Shown here piece by piece: positions 26,763 to 36,278 of a DNA stretch of 64,000 bases. This DNA is from Sinohyriopsis cumingii (taxonomy: Eukaryota > Mollusca > Bivalvia > Unionida > Unionidae): the NCBI GenBank assembly GCA_028554795.2, contig CM068825.1, positions 161,011,398 to 161,075,397 of the forward strand, in the 5' to 3' direction. Positions within the stretch are counted from its first letter, which is position 1; the number at the start of each line of letters is the position of its first letter. The notes under the pieces were generated by a model. It did no database searches and was not told the DNA's origin. It worked only from the letters and a program-made list of their open reading frames with translations. The translations under genes were made by a program, and so were the position numbers.

Positions 26763-27059
26763 AAATCATTTACAAAACTAAATAAATAAGTTCTGCACAA
26801 ACTATGGTCATGAAAAAAATGAAAACTAGATATAATCATAGCGTAGATATCGCAGTCTACTATTTATAACATTTAATAAAGAAATATGGAATTCAAGTTA
26901 ATTTCTTACATATCCAAAGGATTCATTGTGAAAGTAATTCTACAAACTATAACATATATGTCACAAATAACTGACTTTTTGGAGACCACAATATCATTGC
27001 ATTCCGTCTAACTGTGCTACACGGAATAACCTTAACGAGAAAACTACGTAAAGTTTCTC
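26763..27059. other. Host intergenic DNA, nothing recognised
   Basis: AT-rich spacer between the satellite and the Polinton relic. Confidence 0.5.
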
Positions 27060-28060
27060 AACGCGTCCATGTTGTCTCATGGTGTTTCTTTTTCTACATC
27101 TCTTCTTGTCGTGTTGTTACTGTTGTGCGCGTGTCAGCGAAACTATTTTGACGGAACTGTGGTGCAGATGTACATGCATTTTTCTCTATCGAACGAGGTC
27201 TTTACGGGTTTGTATAAACAAATTTTCTACCGCATTCATTTGTAATGCTTGTTTGAGATTCTGTTGGCCGACCATCAAATTTTGAAAGAACTGTTTTCCT
27301 TGCGAAAGGGTGTGACATTTCAGAGTATTCATTATTTGGTGGACGCAATACTTAAAGAATGGCACGACTGCACGTCTCCTTTTTGTTCCAATATTCACAC
27401 TGTCAAAGTATATTTTATTGACTGGAAGATTGCAGTGTAAAACAATTGTTCCCTCCTTTTTCGTCAGGAATGTTGGGACTCTCAAAATCTATTTGAAAAG
27501 GAGTCACCGCCATGAATGGAACTGCGTGTTTCCAACCATATCACGTTATACCAAGATTAATTTTGAATTTACATCGATGGAACATCGACAATACTAGAGT
27601 ACCCTCTTGTTCCTGTTATTGTTGTTGATTGTGTCTTAAGAATGTGAAGCTAGGCTCCAATTTCTAAAAGGGATGGCAAACAATGCCAGGGAAAATTTGA
27701 TAAATGACTTTTGCTGTTGGAAAAATATTCGTAGATGATGTGACAATGTGTGATAGCTGATACTCAATCACTTGTTGTTTCCAACGATTACATCGTTCAA
27801 CAAATTGTCGTATATATTATAAATCACTTCGAGGAGATGTCGACCACTAAAATAATACCCCTCAAGAATAAACATCTTATATGCAATCAGTTTGAAACTG
27901 ACTATATATTGCGTTTTGGTTTCGGAAATGTCTATATACTTTCTTTCAAATTGCTCATGTACGCTTTCCCCAGGTGTTTCGACGACAAAATATGTTTTAT
28001 TCCCGTTAATAATCATGACCGTATCATAGAACAAACGCTGTTAAGATTCCTCTGCATCGT
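27060..28060 (-). pseudogene. Relic of a Polinton: penton-like and core-like gene remains
   Basis: On the minus strand, 28,034-27,768 contains GYYFSGRHLLEVI, matching GYYFSGHHLVSTI in the intact penton at 42,667-43,605. About 27,560-27,480 reads VPFMAVTPFQIDF, matching VPLLRVIPFKVDS. 27,485-27,186 has LPVNKIYFDSVNI (penton YLDTVNI) and then TLSQGKQFFQNLM, matching ALTQGKEFLQNVI of the protein encoded next to the penton at 43,613. Gene order is as in the intact element, but frames are broken and parts are fused by deletions. This is an independent, older insertion in the opposite orientation. Confidence 0.8.
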
Positions 28061-28168
28061 CACGTGAACTGGTGTAAGAATAATTTCTTGAAATTGCTGT
28101 GTAAATAGAGCCTTACACAGAGTTGCATATTAACTCATTCTCTGTCCGTCTGTCTGTCTCTCCGTCAT

Positions 28169-28199
<31 letters not shown>

Positions 28200-28294
28200 A
28201 TAGTATACACAGATATACACTCACACACAGTCTCCTAAGTATTATCACATTGCCTTTTCTCTTGAAACGTGATATTGTTTCCCTTGCAACAAGC
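28061..28294. repeat. Spacer with (TC)n(AC)n microsatellite
   Basis: A (TC)n run followed directly by (AC)n at about 28,163-28,199. No gene. Confidence 0.85.
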
Positions 28295-28306
28295 AGATGA
28301 AAGTGT

Positions 28307-28566
28307 TGTTGTTGTTGTTGTTGTTGTTGTAGGGTTTAACGCCATTTTTCAGCACACGATAGGCTATACATGGCGGCCAGTATTAATGGTGGAGGAAAAA
28401 CCCGGGAAAACCCCGGACAGAACCACCGACCCCCGAGAAGCTACTGGCAAGTTTTCGCACATATCCACATTGGCCGAATCTGAGACTCGAACCTACGCAG
28501 ATAGAGGTGAGATGGCAGTGATCCGTAACGGAGAGCGCTTTAGACCACTCGGCCACTCAGGGCCCT
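28307..28566 (-). mobile_element. tRNA-derived SINE with 12-bp target duplication
   Basis: The minus strand begins GGGCCCTGAGTGGCCGAGTGG (A-box-like), has GGTTCGAGTC (B box), a body containing the 'TTAATACTGGCCGCC' stretch, and ends in a (GTT)n tail. A perfect target duplication AGATGAAAGTGT is present at 28,295-28,306 and 28,567-28,578. The central body resembles the conserved Nin-type SINE domain seen in molluscs and other metazoans (memory-based, unverified). Confidence 0.9.
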
Positions 28567-28748
28567 AGATGAAAGTGTAAATGGGCTTTAAAATTAAAAA
28601 TTTCACCACATGCAAGAACTGAAAACAGGGTCCACATTTCACAAAATCATCAGTTCTAAAAATTTAGTTACATATTTTTTTCTTCATAATCTTATATGAT
28701 AAATTAAAATTTCTGTATTAAGCAAGATTAGCTTGTGAGGATGAAAAA

Positions 28749-28754
28749 CATGAT
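28749..28754. repeat. Target site duplication, left (CATGAT)
   Basis: CATGAT directly precedes the first base of the left inverted repeat and is repeated at 49,320-49,325 directly after the right one. Six bp is the known Polinton target duplication length. Confidence 0.95.
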
Positions 28755-29084
28755 AGTAGTAAGGGGGGGCACCCTACGTACAATGGGAATTAGCATTACA
28801 GAACCCCTTGGGACAATCTACGTACAAGGGAAATTTAACATGGCGAAAAATCGTGGGTCAATCTACGTACAAGGGGAATTTAACATGGGAATAAATCGTG
28901 GGTCAATCTACGTACAAGGGGAATTTAACATGGGGAATAGAGTTTGGGCTTGTTTAGGGACAAGGGGAATTGAACATGGGATTTTTTTTTTTTTAAAAAA
29001 AATAATTTTAAAAAAGGGGTAGGCAATTGAAAGGCTATCTCTTTTCGAGAAATATGGCTGGCCCTGAAAAGGGCCTTTGGGTTT
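28755..29084 (+). repeat. Left terminal inverted repeat
   Basis: About 330 bp, the reverse complement of 48,999-49,319. It starts AGTAGTAAGGGGGGGCACCC. Inside are three consecutive ~48-bp sub-repeats built on CAATCTACGTACAAGGGGAA and TTTAACATGG (about 28,812-28,950), a T/A-rich stretch, then a histone-type stem-loop pointing outward (29,060-29,075). The apparent ORF across it is only a translation of the sub-repeats. Confidence 0.95.
29037..29075 (-). terminator. Histone-type stem-loop and purine element, minus strand (in left TIR)
   Basis: On the minus strand, GGCCCTTTTCAGGGCC (29,075-29,060) forms a 6-bp stem with the loop UUUC. A purine-rich GAAAAGAGAT follows 13 nt downstream (29,046-29,037). 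This has the same geometry as replication-dependent histone mRNA 3' ends, except that the flank reads AGCCA rather than ACCCA. It lies just downstream of the leftward gene at 29,333-29,100. Confidence 0.75.
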
Positions 29085-29099
29085 ATGTTAATGTATTCA

Positions 29100-29333
29100 T
29101 TAACATAAATGGCACCGCATTGGTCTTCTTCTTGTCCTTAGGCTGCGTCTCACTGTTGGCCCGTAAATCAGCACTCTTTTCAGGCATCCTTGTCTTTCAA
29201 CGTAGATCCTACGTATCCACAGGCTGGTGTTTGTCCTGTGGACAATGGTCCACTTCGATCGGACAAACATGAGCATGTCCGTCCTGAACATCATCGTTGA
29301 CACAAGCGTTGAAGAGTGCACATCGGTCCACAT
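29100..29333 (-). CDS. Small basic protein, leftward terminal gene
   Basis: 77 aa starting MWTDVHSS and ending PMRCHLC, rich in arginine (for example a TVRRSLRTRRRP stretch). No known domain is recognised. What supports it as a gene is context: a TATAAATA box 45-52 bp upstream on the same strand (29,385-29,378), spacing equal to that of other genes in this element, and a histone-type stem-loop starting 25 bp after the stop codon. Divergent from the gene at 29,553. No LxCxE motif was seen. It could still be a chance frame between two real signals. Confidence 0.5.
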   Translation of the reverse strand: MWTDVHSSTLVSTMMFRTDMLMFVRSKWTIVHRTNTSLWIRRIYVERQGCLKRVLIYGPTVRRSLRTRRRPMRCHLC

Positions 29334-29377
29334 GTTGAGGCGCCGAGAACAGGTGAATCAATGCAGTGAACTGCGCT

Positions 29378-29385
29378 TATTTATA
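29378..29385 (-). promoter_or_regulatory. TATA box of the leftward terminal gene
   Basis: TATAAATA on the minus strand, about 50 bp before the ATG at 29,333. Confidence 0.55.
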
Positions 29386-29483
29386 GGTACAGGAAGGATT
29401 GAAACGGATTGAGTTCATTCACCAATCCTAACACGCGTTACAAAATTCAGTCAGCCCGCACCCAATCCGAAGAGAGCAGTCTG

Positions 29484-29506
29484 TGACGTCACGTAGTCTA
29501 TATAGA
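29484..29506 (+). promoter_or_regulatory. CRE-like site plus TATA box
   Basis: TGACGTCA palindrome (29,484-29,491; the consensus CREB/ATF site) followed 7 bp later by CTATATAGA. The ATG at 29,553 lies about 50 bp downstream. Confidence 0.6.
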
Positions 29507-29552
29507 TTCGCTAGCGCTTGTGTGCAGTCAATCTATGCGACAGTGATTCAAC

Positions 29553-30128
29553 ATGACGGAAATTCAGAAAACGATCCATTGGGGTGCACCAACAGGGGAG
29601 ACTGCCCAAGGGAACTCGGACTTACTTTCAGAAGAGGTGAATTGGGATTTTGTGGATTTTCTCTTCTCGCAAGAATTTGTTCCGGAACCTTCGTTACCTT
29701 CTTCATTACCGCAAGTGGAGAATTTTAGACAGAGACAGAAAGAAGAATTGGAGAAATTTATACAACGACAAAAGGAAGCGGAACAAGCTTTTCTCCTACA
29801 GCAACAGCAGCAAGAAGAAGAGGTAAGAAAAAAACGACAGCAACAACAGCAAGAAGAAGTAGCAGCAAAGAAACAAGAGGGTGAAAATCAAACGGTCACG
29901 GTACTGTTGGACATTTTAGCGGAGTTAAGAAGTCTCAAACAAATGTATCAGACTTCTTTATTACGACCGAAGAGAATACGACCTTCCCGAGCTAAACACG
30001 TTTACCCTGTGACTAAGCCTACCGTACCACCCTTAGTGATTTCAACCCAATCATCATCAACATTACGCAGTCCAGAAGTAGGCCTTGGCCGTGGCAAAGG
30101 CTTAAGGCAGTTAAAGTTGATTGCTTAA
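29553..30128 (+). CDS. Coiled-coil protein with histone-type 3' end
   Basis: 191 aa. The N-terminal ~50 residues are acidic/hydrophobic (VNWDFVDFLFSQEF). Residues ~55-115 are a Q/E/K-rich heptad-like coiled coil with QQQQQ runs; a second short helix follows (LLDILAELRSLKQMY). The C-terminus is basic and proline-containing (RPKRIRPSRAKHVYP). No enzymatic motif. It is preceded by a CRE/TATA promoter and followed 28 bp after the stop by a canonical histone-type stem-loop. It resembles the right-arm coiled-coil genes in architecture, but no direct homology was seen. A regulatory or replication-accessory role is possible but unproven. Confidence 0.8.
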   Translation: MTEIQKTIHWGAPTGETAQGNSDLLSEEVNWDFVDFLFSQEFVPEPSLPSSLPQVENFRQRQKEELEKFIQRQKEAEQAFLLQQQQQEEEVRKKRQQQQQEEVAAKKQEGENQTVTVLLDILAELRSLKQMYQTSLLRPKRIRPSRAKHVYPVTKPTVPPLVISTQSSSTLRSPEVGLGRGKGLRQLKLIA

Positions 30129-30151
30129 ACTGACCCCTACACCATAAAGAA

Positions 30152-30193
30152 AAAAGGCCCTTTTCAGGGCCACCCACATTTCTAGAAAAGAAA
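30152..30193 (+). terminator. Histone-type mRNA 3' end (stem-loop, ACCCA, purine element)
   Basis: The best copy of the set. AAAA precedes GGCCCTTTTCAGGGCC (30,156-30,171), followed immediately by ACCCA. AGAAAAGAAA (30,184-30,193) lies 12 nt after the stem. In metazoan histone genes this layout directs U7-snRNP-dependent cleavage after ACCCA without polyadenylation. That this copy is processed that way is inference. Confidence 0.85.
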
Positions 30194-30420
30194 TACAATT
30201 TCAATTTGCCAATAACTGAAAAAAAACCCACCCATTTTACCCTTATAGTACGTTTCTGTTTATGAGTGCGTGAGTGTACGTTCTTATTTTAAAATCAAAA
30301 CTCAAAGACACTTACCTTATATCATTAATTTATTCTTTTATCCATTTTTTTACAATCCAATTCACAATTCACAACACAACACTTTAATAAAATGTTCATT
30401 GACTTCTTCTTTCTCCTTGT
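30194..30420. promoter_or_regulatory. Convergent 3' region with minus-strand poly(A) signal
   Basis: Non-coding spacer between two convergent genes. AATAAA on the minus strand (30,334-30,329) can serve the zinc-knuckle gene. No other feature is visible. Confidence 0.5.
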
Positions 30421-30901
30421 TTAGTCTCTCTGTTTTCTGAATTTCTTCACCGTCTTTTCCTCTTCTTTCTCCTCATTTTCTTCCCTTCTTCTTTTCTTCT
30501 CCTGTTTCTTTGCCTCTTGTAAATAGAATTGTCTTCTTTCTTCCTCTTCTTCCTCTGAAGAATCCCTCTCTTCCTCTGAAGAATCCCTCTCTTCTTCTGA
30601 AGAATTCCTCTTTTTTTCTGATTCCTCTTGTTTCTTTTTTGGGCAATCTGGAGACCAATGTCCTTTTTCTTTACAATAATAACAGGTATCTTTACTTTTG
30701 TCTTTTTTAGCCCCTGTTTTTTCTTTTTTGACGGTCTGGACACTCTGAAGACCAATGCCCTTTCTTCTGACAGATATAGCAAGTATCTTGACTTTTATCT
30801 CGAAAGGAAGGAGAGTAGTCCGTCGGCTGGTCTGAAGAGAATTTTCTAATGACCCCTCGCAAAGCTCTGACGAAACGTTCGATTTGGTTAGTCTCTTCCA
30901 T
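30421..30901 (-). pseudogene. CCHC zinc-knuckle protein, frameshifted
   Basis: Starts MEETNQIERFVRALRG at 30,901, about 55 bp after a minus-strand TATA box; the upstream in-frame ATG at 30,949 lies too close to the TATA box. The first frame has one C-x2-C-x4-H-x4-C knuckle (CYICQKKGHWSSEC) and stops at 30,707. A second knuckle (CYYCKEKGHWSPDC) lies in another frame further on, followed by SSEEERD repeats and a charged K/E/R tail ending at 30,421. A single-base indel in the A-rich stretch near 30,715-30,735 would explain the break. Two knuckles followed by an acidic Ser/Glu tract suggest a nucleic-acid-binding, Gag-nucleocapsid-like protein. Whether the break is real or a sequencing error cannot be decided here. 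Confidence 0.7.
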
Positions 30902-30954
30902 CGTTGTGCTCGGCTTGAGAGTGAAATGAATAGTGAAAGGGCAAGACACGCACC

Positions 30955-30988
30955 CTTTTATATACGCTGGTCTGCCATGACTATAAAT
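30955..30988. promoter_or_regulatory. Divergent promoter: two TATA boxes
   Basis: TATATAAAAG on the minus strand (30,964-30,955) serves the zinc-knuckle gene. TATAAAT on the plus strand (30,982-30,988) serves the polymerase gene. Each is about 50-55 bp from its ATG (30,901 and 31,036), the spacing found throughout the element. Confidence 0.65.
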
Positions 30989-31035
30989 TAGTTTATGGTG
31001 TTTACACTTGAGTCATTTGACGTTTTGCACTCAAG

Positions 31036-34000
31036 ATGAAACGATCCATTCATTCGAGAAGAAAGAAGAAGAAAGTAAGAGGCAGAAACGTGATCTATCG
31101 CCTCGTGCCAGAGCTGAAATCTTGGCACAAATTCATGCCAGTGATTTTGAAGAGGACATGAGTGAACCAGAATTTGAAACCTCTAAACCAAGTTCGTCAC
31201 CCTTAGTCAACCCTGAAAAATACTATTCCATTCGAGAGACAGAAAAGCGCTCCTCTAGAAAATTTAGAACCACGGCTTACACCTACACGGTGAAGTTTAA
31301 AGATTTCAAGGCCGACGTACCATTGGAGAAAGCAGAAGGGTTTATCACCGAGATGTGGGATTCTTTGCTCACCGCACTCAAGCGACAATGTCAACCCAAA
31401 GAAGACGATCGCTTGACACTATCCATAGATCACGACGGTTTGAAATCCCCTGTTTGGATCGAGTTTAGCAGACCCGCAGAACTAACTCCTTCCAAAATCA
31501 TGGACAAGATTCAACACGTACAACAATCTAATGACCAGTTTGACATCACCGATGGTAAAGCCACACTGAAAATGGCTCACGTCTCTCTTCCTCAAGGGAC
31601 AGGACGCAAAAAGATGTTATTGGTGGACGACCTTCGCAACCCCAAACAAGTCTCGTCCGAATTAACAACCCTCAAGACCAGATGTGTTTAGCTCGAGCCA
31701 TCGTGGTGGGACGAACCTATGCCAACAAGAACGACACGGTAGAATGGAAAAGAACCTGGAACACTATTCAACGTTCCAATCGAGCCAAACAACGAAACGA
31801 AGCAGAACTCCTGTTGCAACAAGCCGGACTGTCCAAAGACACACCCTGTGGCATTCCTGAGATGCAAAAATTGCAAGATGTCCTAGCTCCACGATACACC
31901 TTGAAAGTACACCCTCAAGAAATGCGCGGGTCTCTGTTGTTTCGAGGCCAAGACTTTAAGGACGGAAAATACATTCATGTCTATTATCACGATGAACATT
32001 TCGATACCATTACCAGTATCACTGGATTCCTGGGATATGCTTATTATTGTGAGAAATGTGATTATGGTTATAACAATCGAGAGCAACACAAGCATTGTGG
32101 ACGGAAATGCCCAGGATGTTTGGCCTCTCCACCCTGTCTGAGCGAAAAACCAGTGCCTTGTTCAACTTGTCAGCGCACGTTTGTCAGTCCTACCTGTTAC
32201 CAACAACATCTGAAAACACAAGGTTCACAGAGGAAATGTGCTTGTCAACTCCTGAGATTGTGCTCTACGTGTGAACAAGTCATACGTACCAATAAGGCCA
32301 AGGCACACGTATGTCGAGGAAAGAAAAAATGTCACATTTGTCACCACATCGTGGACTTGGAACACCAATGCTACATGCAAAAATACAACCCCCACCAGAG
32401 AAAGAGGACGGTCACAAGAAGAAAGGCAATTTCATCTTTTTCGATTTCGAATGCATGCAAGAGACCGGCATTCACATTCCTAATTTTTGAATGGCTTACC
32501 GAGCGTGCGAGAAGTGCATTCAAGAACCTATCTTCAGTCATTGCCCTCACTGCAGCAAGATTCCCGGAGGGCGTGAAAAAATCTTTCGGGGACCAAACAC
32601 GTTAGCCGATTTTGCCCAATGGGTCTTAGACCCCATCGACAAGACGTGGAGCCAAAAGGACATCGAACGTTACGGAGATTGTCATCGTCATGCCACGGTG
32701 ATGGCTCACAATTTCTCCGGATACGATGGACAGTTTCTTTTGAGATACTATACGGAACAAGGCACCGAACGTCCTAAAGTGACTTTGAACGGAGCCAAAA
32801 TCATTTTCATGCAAGTGGGACAAGTACAGTTTAAAGATTCGATGAGCTATTTGGCCATGCCTTTGAGTCGAATGCCTAAAACGTTTGGAATGACAGAAAT
32901 GGCTAAAGGGTACTTTCCTCACTTTTTCAATACGGAAGCCAATCAACACGCCGTTCTGCCCCATTTACCTGAGGCTCACTATTACGACCCCGACAACATG
33001 CGTACCGAACAACGAGAAGCTTTCTACGCTTGGTACCAGGCTCACGCCTCGGACCCTTTCGACTTTCAGGAAGAAATGCTAAAGTATTGTCGTTCCGACG
33101 TGGACATTTTACGGCGTTGCTGTGGAAAATTTCGAGAACTGTTCATGGAACACGGAGGGGTCGATCCTTTGAAAGAAGCTTGCACCATTGCCAAAGCGTG
33201 TTCCTTAGTGTATCGACAACGATTCATGCCTGAAAACACCGTGGCTGTCATCAGCCCTCAAACGACCCACTATGTCAAACGTCAATACTCGGTCAAAGCC
33301 CTACGTTGGTTACATTACTTGTGCGACAAGGAAGACAAGTGGATTCAGCATGCCCGCAACGGAGGGGGCGAAAAGACCATCGGAACGTATTCGGTCGATG
33401 GCTGGGACTTAGAAAACCCCAAGATCGTGTACGAGTTTAACGGTTGCTTATTTCACGGATGTCCCGTTTGTTACCCTGACCGTGACACTAAAAATCAGTT
33501 TTTACAAGGGACCATGGAAGACTTGTACCAGGACACTTGTCAGCGACGCCTAAAGTTAGAACAGCAAGGATACCAAGTGGTGGAAATGTGGGAACACGAA
33601 TACGATCACCGTTTGAAAACCGATCCCGAGTTTAAACGCCTCGTGGAAAGTTACCAGTTCATGGATCCGCTGAACCCGAGGGATAGTTTGTACGGAGGAA
33701 GGACCAATGCCACCTGTTTGCTGTACCAAGCCGACGAAGAGAAAGGAGAAGAAATCAAATACTTGGACGTGTGTTCGCTGTATCCCTACGTGTGCAAATA
33801 TTGTCGCTTTCCTGTAGGGCACCCACAATTGTTCACGGAACACATCGACCTGAAAAACAATCGACAATACGAAGGCTTGATCAAGTGTAAAGTTTTGCCT
33901 CCCACGAACCTATACCATCCCGTCTTACCTCACCATTGTCAAGGCAAACTGATGTTTCCATTGTGCCGTACTTGTGCCGAAACGTGCAACCAAGACCAAC

Positions 34001-35070
34001 CTTGTCAGCACAGCCAGGAAGAACGGGCCTTGACGGGAACCTGGGTCAGCGTAGAATTGTTCAAAGCTCTGGACATGGGATACCAACTGTTAGAAGTGTA
34101 CGAAATTTGCCACTTTCCCAAGACACAACAATACCACAAGGGTGACCCTACTCAGAAAGGCATTTTCGCTGACTACGTAGATGCCTTTTTGAAACTGAAG
34201 CAAGAAGCCAGCGGCTATCCTTCCTGGTGTCACACTCCCGAAGACCAAATACAGTTCAAAGAGAAATACTACGAACAAGAAGGCATCACTTTAGACCACA
34301 TCGAGAAAAACGAAGGCAGGCGATCGTTTGCCAAAGTGATGTTAAATTGCTTGTGGGGTAAAATGGCACAACGACCGTGTTTACCCAAGACGGAATATTT
34401 GACAGAACCTTCCCGCTACTTCCAGATGATTCACGACAAAACCAAATACATGAAACACGTGGACGTCGTTCGAGAGGATTTGATCTTGGTCAATTACGAA
34501 GAAGATCTGGACTTTGTACAAGACGACCCTTTTGGAAATGTCATCATTGCGGCTTACGTGACAGCTCATGCTCGCTTAAAATTGTACGAAGCTTTAGAAC
34601 TGTTAGGAGAACGCGTCCTGTACTTTGACACGGACAGTTGCATTTACATCCATCACCCGATTCAACATCACCCTGACATCGAAGGAGACCGTTTAGGAGC
34701 CTGGACAGACGAGCATCCCGACGACAAGATTCTAAGTTTCGTCAGTGGCGGTCCCAAAAATTACGGCTACGAATACCGTGACAAACAAGGAGAAGTGCAC
34801 ACAACGTGCAAAGTGAAAGGACTGACTCTGAATCATCGTACCAGTCGAGTGGTCAACTTTGGGGTATTGAAAGAAGCCTTGCAATCGGGAGAGGATGGAA
34901 ACTTTAAAGTGACCACTTACCAACCGAACAAGATTGTACGTTTACCCACTCACCACATCGTCAGTCGACCCTTGGAAAAAGTTTATCAAATCGTGTACCA
35001 GAAGCGAGTTCGACTTCCCAATCATTTCACCTTACCGTATGGACACGTTGGTATAAAACATTGGTTGTAA
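31036..35070 (+). pseudogene. polB: Protein-primed-type B-family DNA polymerase, broken into three frames
   Basis: Replicative polymerase of Polintons. The best start by TATA spacing is ATG 31,036; the main N-terminal frame has its own ATG at 31,158. Sections: N-terminal domain to 31,691, a cysteine/histidine-rich zinc region (31,682 to about 32,390), then exonuclease and polymerase domains. Exo I FFDFEC (about 32,440), Exo II HNFSGYDGQF (about 32,707) and Exo III YCRSDVDIL are present. Motif A DVCSLYP (about 33,765), motif B KVMLNCLWGK (about 34,335) and motif C YFDTDS (about 34,621) are all intact. Breaks: −1 shifts between 31,036 and 31,158, at about 31,682 and at about 32,390 (a C5 run), plus an in-frame TGA at 32,488 just after Exo I. 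The 859-residue distal part (32,491-35,070) is fully open. The three −1 shifts add up to one whole codon. Confidence 0.9.
35052..35058 (+). promoter_or_regulatory. TATA box inside the polB 3' end
   Basis: TATAAAA within the last codons of polB, 42 bp before the ATG of the first BIR gene. Confidence 0.6.
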
Positions 35071-35093
35071 AAGGATAGCCACCCACCAGAAAG

Positions 35094-35507
35094 ATGACTT
35101 CGCCACAGCAAGAATCGAGTGAGAAACCCGATGAGAACTCCAAGTTCAAACCCTACCATTTTCCAGTCTTCTTACCTGACTATTGTGATTGTGCCTGTCG
35201 ATTGGACACGTTTCAGAAATGGCCTACGGATAGGGAAGAATTACCTTCTTCGCATGTTTTAGCTAGAACAGGATTTGTCTACTTGGGACCTGAGTCAGGA
35301 TTGGGATACGAGGTACAGTGTTTCGCTTGCGGACTGAAGTGACGAATGGATCTATGTATCTATAAAGATTCAGCTATTCTGGAACATACTCGATGGTCTC
35401 CGCACTGCCCTTACCTTTCTATGGTCTTTCCACCCATCACACTACGGTACAATGTTGACGGTACCTTAGAGACGGTACCTTCCAGAACAGGACATAAAAA
35501 AACGTAA
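35094..35507 (+). pseudogene. BIR-domain (IAP-like) protein 1, in-frame TGA
   Basis: The first 82 codons (to 35,342) hold the front half of a baculovirus IAP repeat: CRLDTFQKWP, LARTGFVYLGP and the zinc pair CFACG. A TGA at 35,340 stops the frame. The same frame then continues with the back half (DSAILEHTRWSPHC, with the histidine and last cysteine ligands) to a TAA at 35,505. So either the gene is inactivated by one nonsense change or TGA is read through. BIR proteins bind and inhibit caspases or act in IAP signalling. A paralogue follows at 35,612. Confidence 0.75.
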
Positions 35508-35548
35508 AAAAGGAAAGATGTACAAGCTGGAGACTGCATTGCGACTAG

Positions 35549-35558
35549 TATAAAAAGG
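35549..35558 (+). promoter_or_regulatory. TATA box of BIR gene 2
   Basis: TATAAAAAGG, 63 bp before the ATG at 35,612. Confidence 0.6.
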
Positions 35559-35611
35559 GGCTATGGTCAAGATCGATAGTTCATTGTGACTACCAAGACC
35601 GAGCGAACAAG

Positions 35612-36250
35612 ATGAATACTTTCAGAGAAACACGAAACAAGTTGTTCAGAAAGGCACAATTCAAGTGTGGGGCTTCGGAAGTGGAATGCGATTGTGAGCC
35701 TTGCGATGGATACGATGCTGTACCTTGTGACCTGAGCGATGGCGTAAAGCATCATGGGAACTTTAGTGTCACTACCCCTATCATGGAAAGTGATGCTGTG
35801 CGTGTCAAACCTGAGGGATGCGAAAGTGATGCCGCTCGTCCTCCTGGACATTTTACTGGGTTTCGTTTTAAAGGGGAATGTTCACCTTCACGTCTACCCC
35901 CTTACGGATGTCATCCAGCCTTGAACAAACTCCTGTTCCTGTCACCCAACCCTCATCGAAACGAACCTGTGAAAGACGAATATTCGTTTCCTGTGCGTTT
36001 GTCGGAATACTGCGACTTTGAAAATCGTCTTCAATCGTTCAAAGGAAAATGGCCAAAGTATCTGGGAGGACCGACCCCCGAAGAATTAGCCAGAGCCGGA
36101 TTTTTCTACTTGGGCGAAGGAGATAAAGTCAAGTGCTTCAGTTGCGGTGTGTCACTTCACCACTGGGAACCGCAAGATTCGGCCTACGTAGAACATGCTC
36201 GATGGTCACCGAATTGTCATTACTTACCCTTAGTGGGACCGAGACATTGA
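35612..36250 (+). CDS. BIR-domain (IAP-like) protein 2
   Basis: 212 aa. The first ~115 residues are cysteine-containing and unassigned. The C-terminal ~85 residues are one BIR domain: CDFENRLQSFKGKWP, LARAGFFYLGEGD, then C-x2-C (CFSCG), the conserved W in HHWEPQDSA, H in YVEHARW and the last ligand in SPNC. No RING finger follows, unlike many cellular IAPs. It is probably an inhibitor of host apoptosis, a role known for BIR proteins of large DNA viruses; that function is inferred. It has its own TATA box and lies in the accessory block between polymerase and ATPase. Confidence 0.88.
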   Translation: MNTFRETRNKLFRKAQFKCGASEVECDCEPCDGYDAVPCDLSDGVKHHGNFSVTTPIMESDAVRVKPEGCESDAARPPGHFTGFRFKGECSPSRLPPYGCHPALNKLLFLSPNPHRNEPVKDEYSFPVRLSEYCDFENRLQSFKGKWPKYLGGPTPEELARAGFFYLGEGDKVKCFSCGVSLHHWEPQDSAYVEHARWSPNCHYLPLVGPRH

Positions 36251-36278
36251 AGTAACTTCTTACCATAATAATCTGTTC

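Noticed and set aside
28269-28568. 99-aa frame ending in RFRPLGHSGP, similar to frames at 51.6 and 52.6 kb
   Set aside because: It is antisense SINE sequence present in three copies, not a gene.
28735-29022. 95-aa frame with repeated IYVQGEFNM phrases (and its mirror at 49,061-49,288)
   Set aside because: It is the translation of the TIR sub-repeats, occurs identically at both ends and starts outside the element.
30716-30722. A AAA AAC heptamer on the minus strand as a −1 ribosomal frameshift site in the zinc-knuckle gene
   Set aside because: A −1 shift leads into a Lys-rich frame without the second knuckle; the frame holding the second knuckle needs the opposite shift. An indel is simpler.
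30447-30782. 111-aa Lys/Arg-rich minus-strand frame as a histone-like protein
   Set aside because: It is an off-frame reading of the zinc-knuckle gene's charged tail; the coherent motifs are in other frames.
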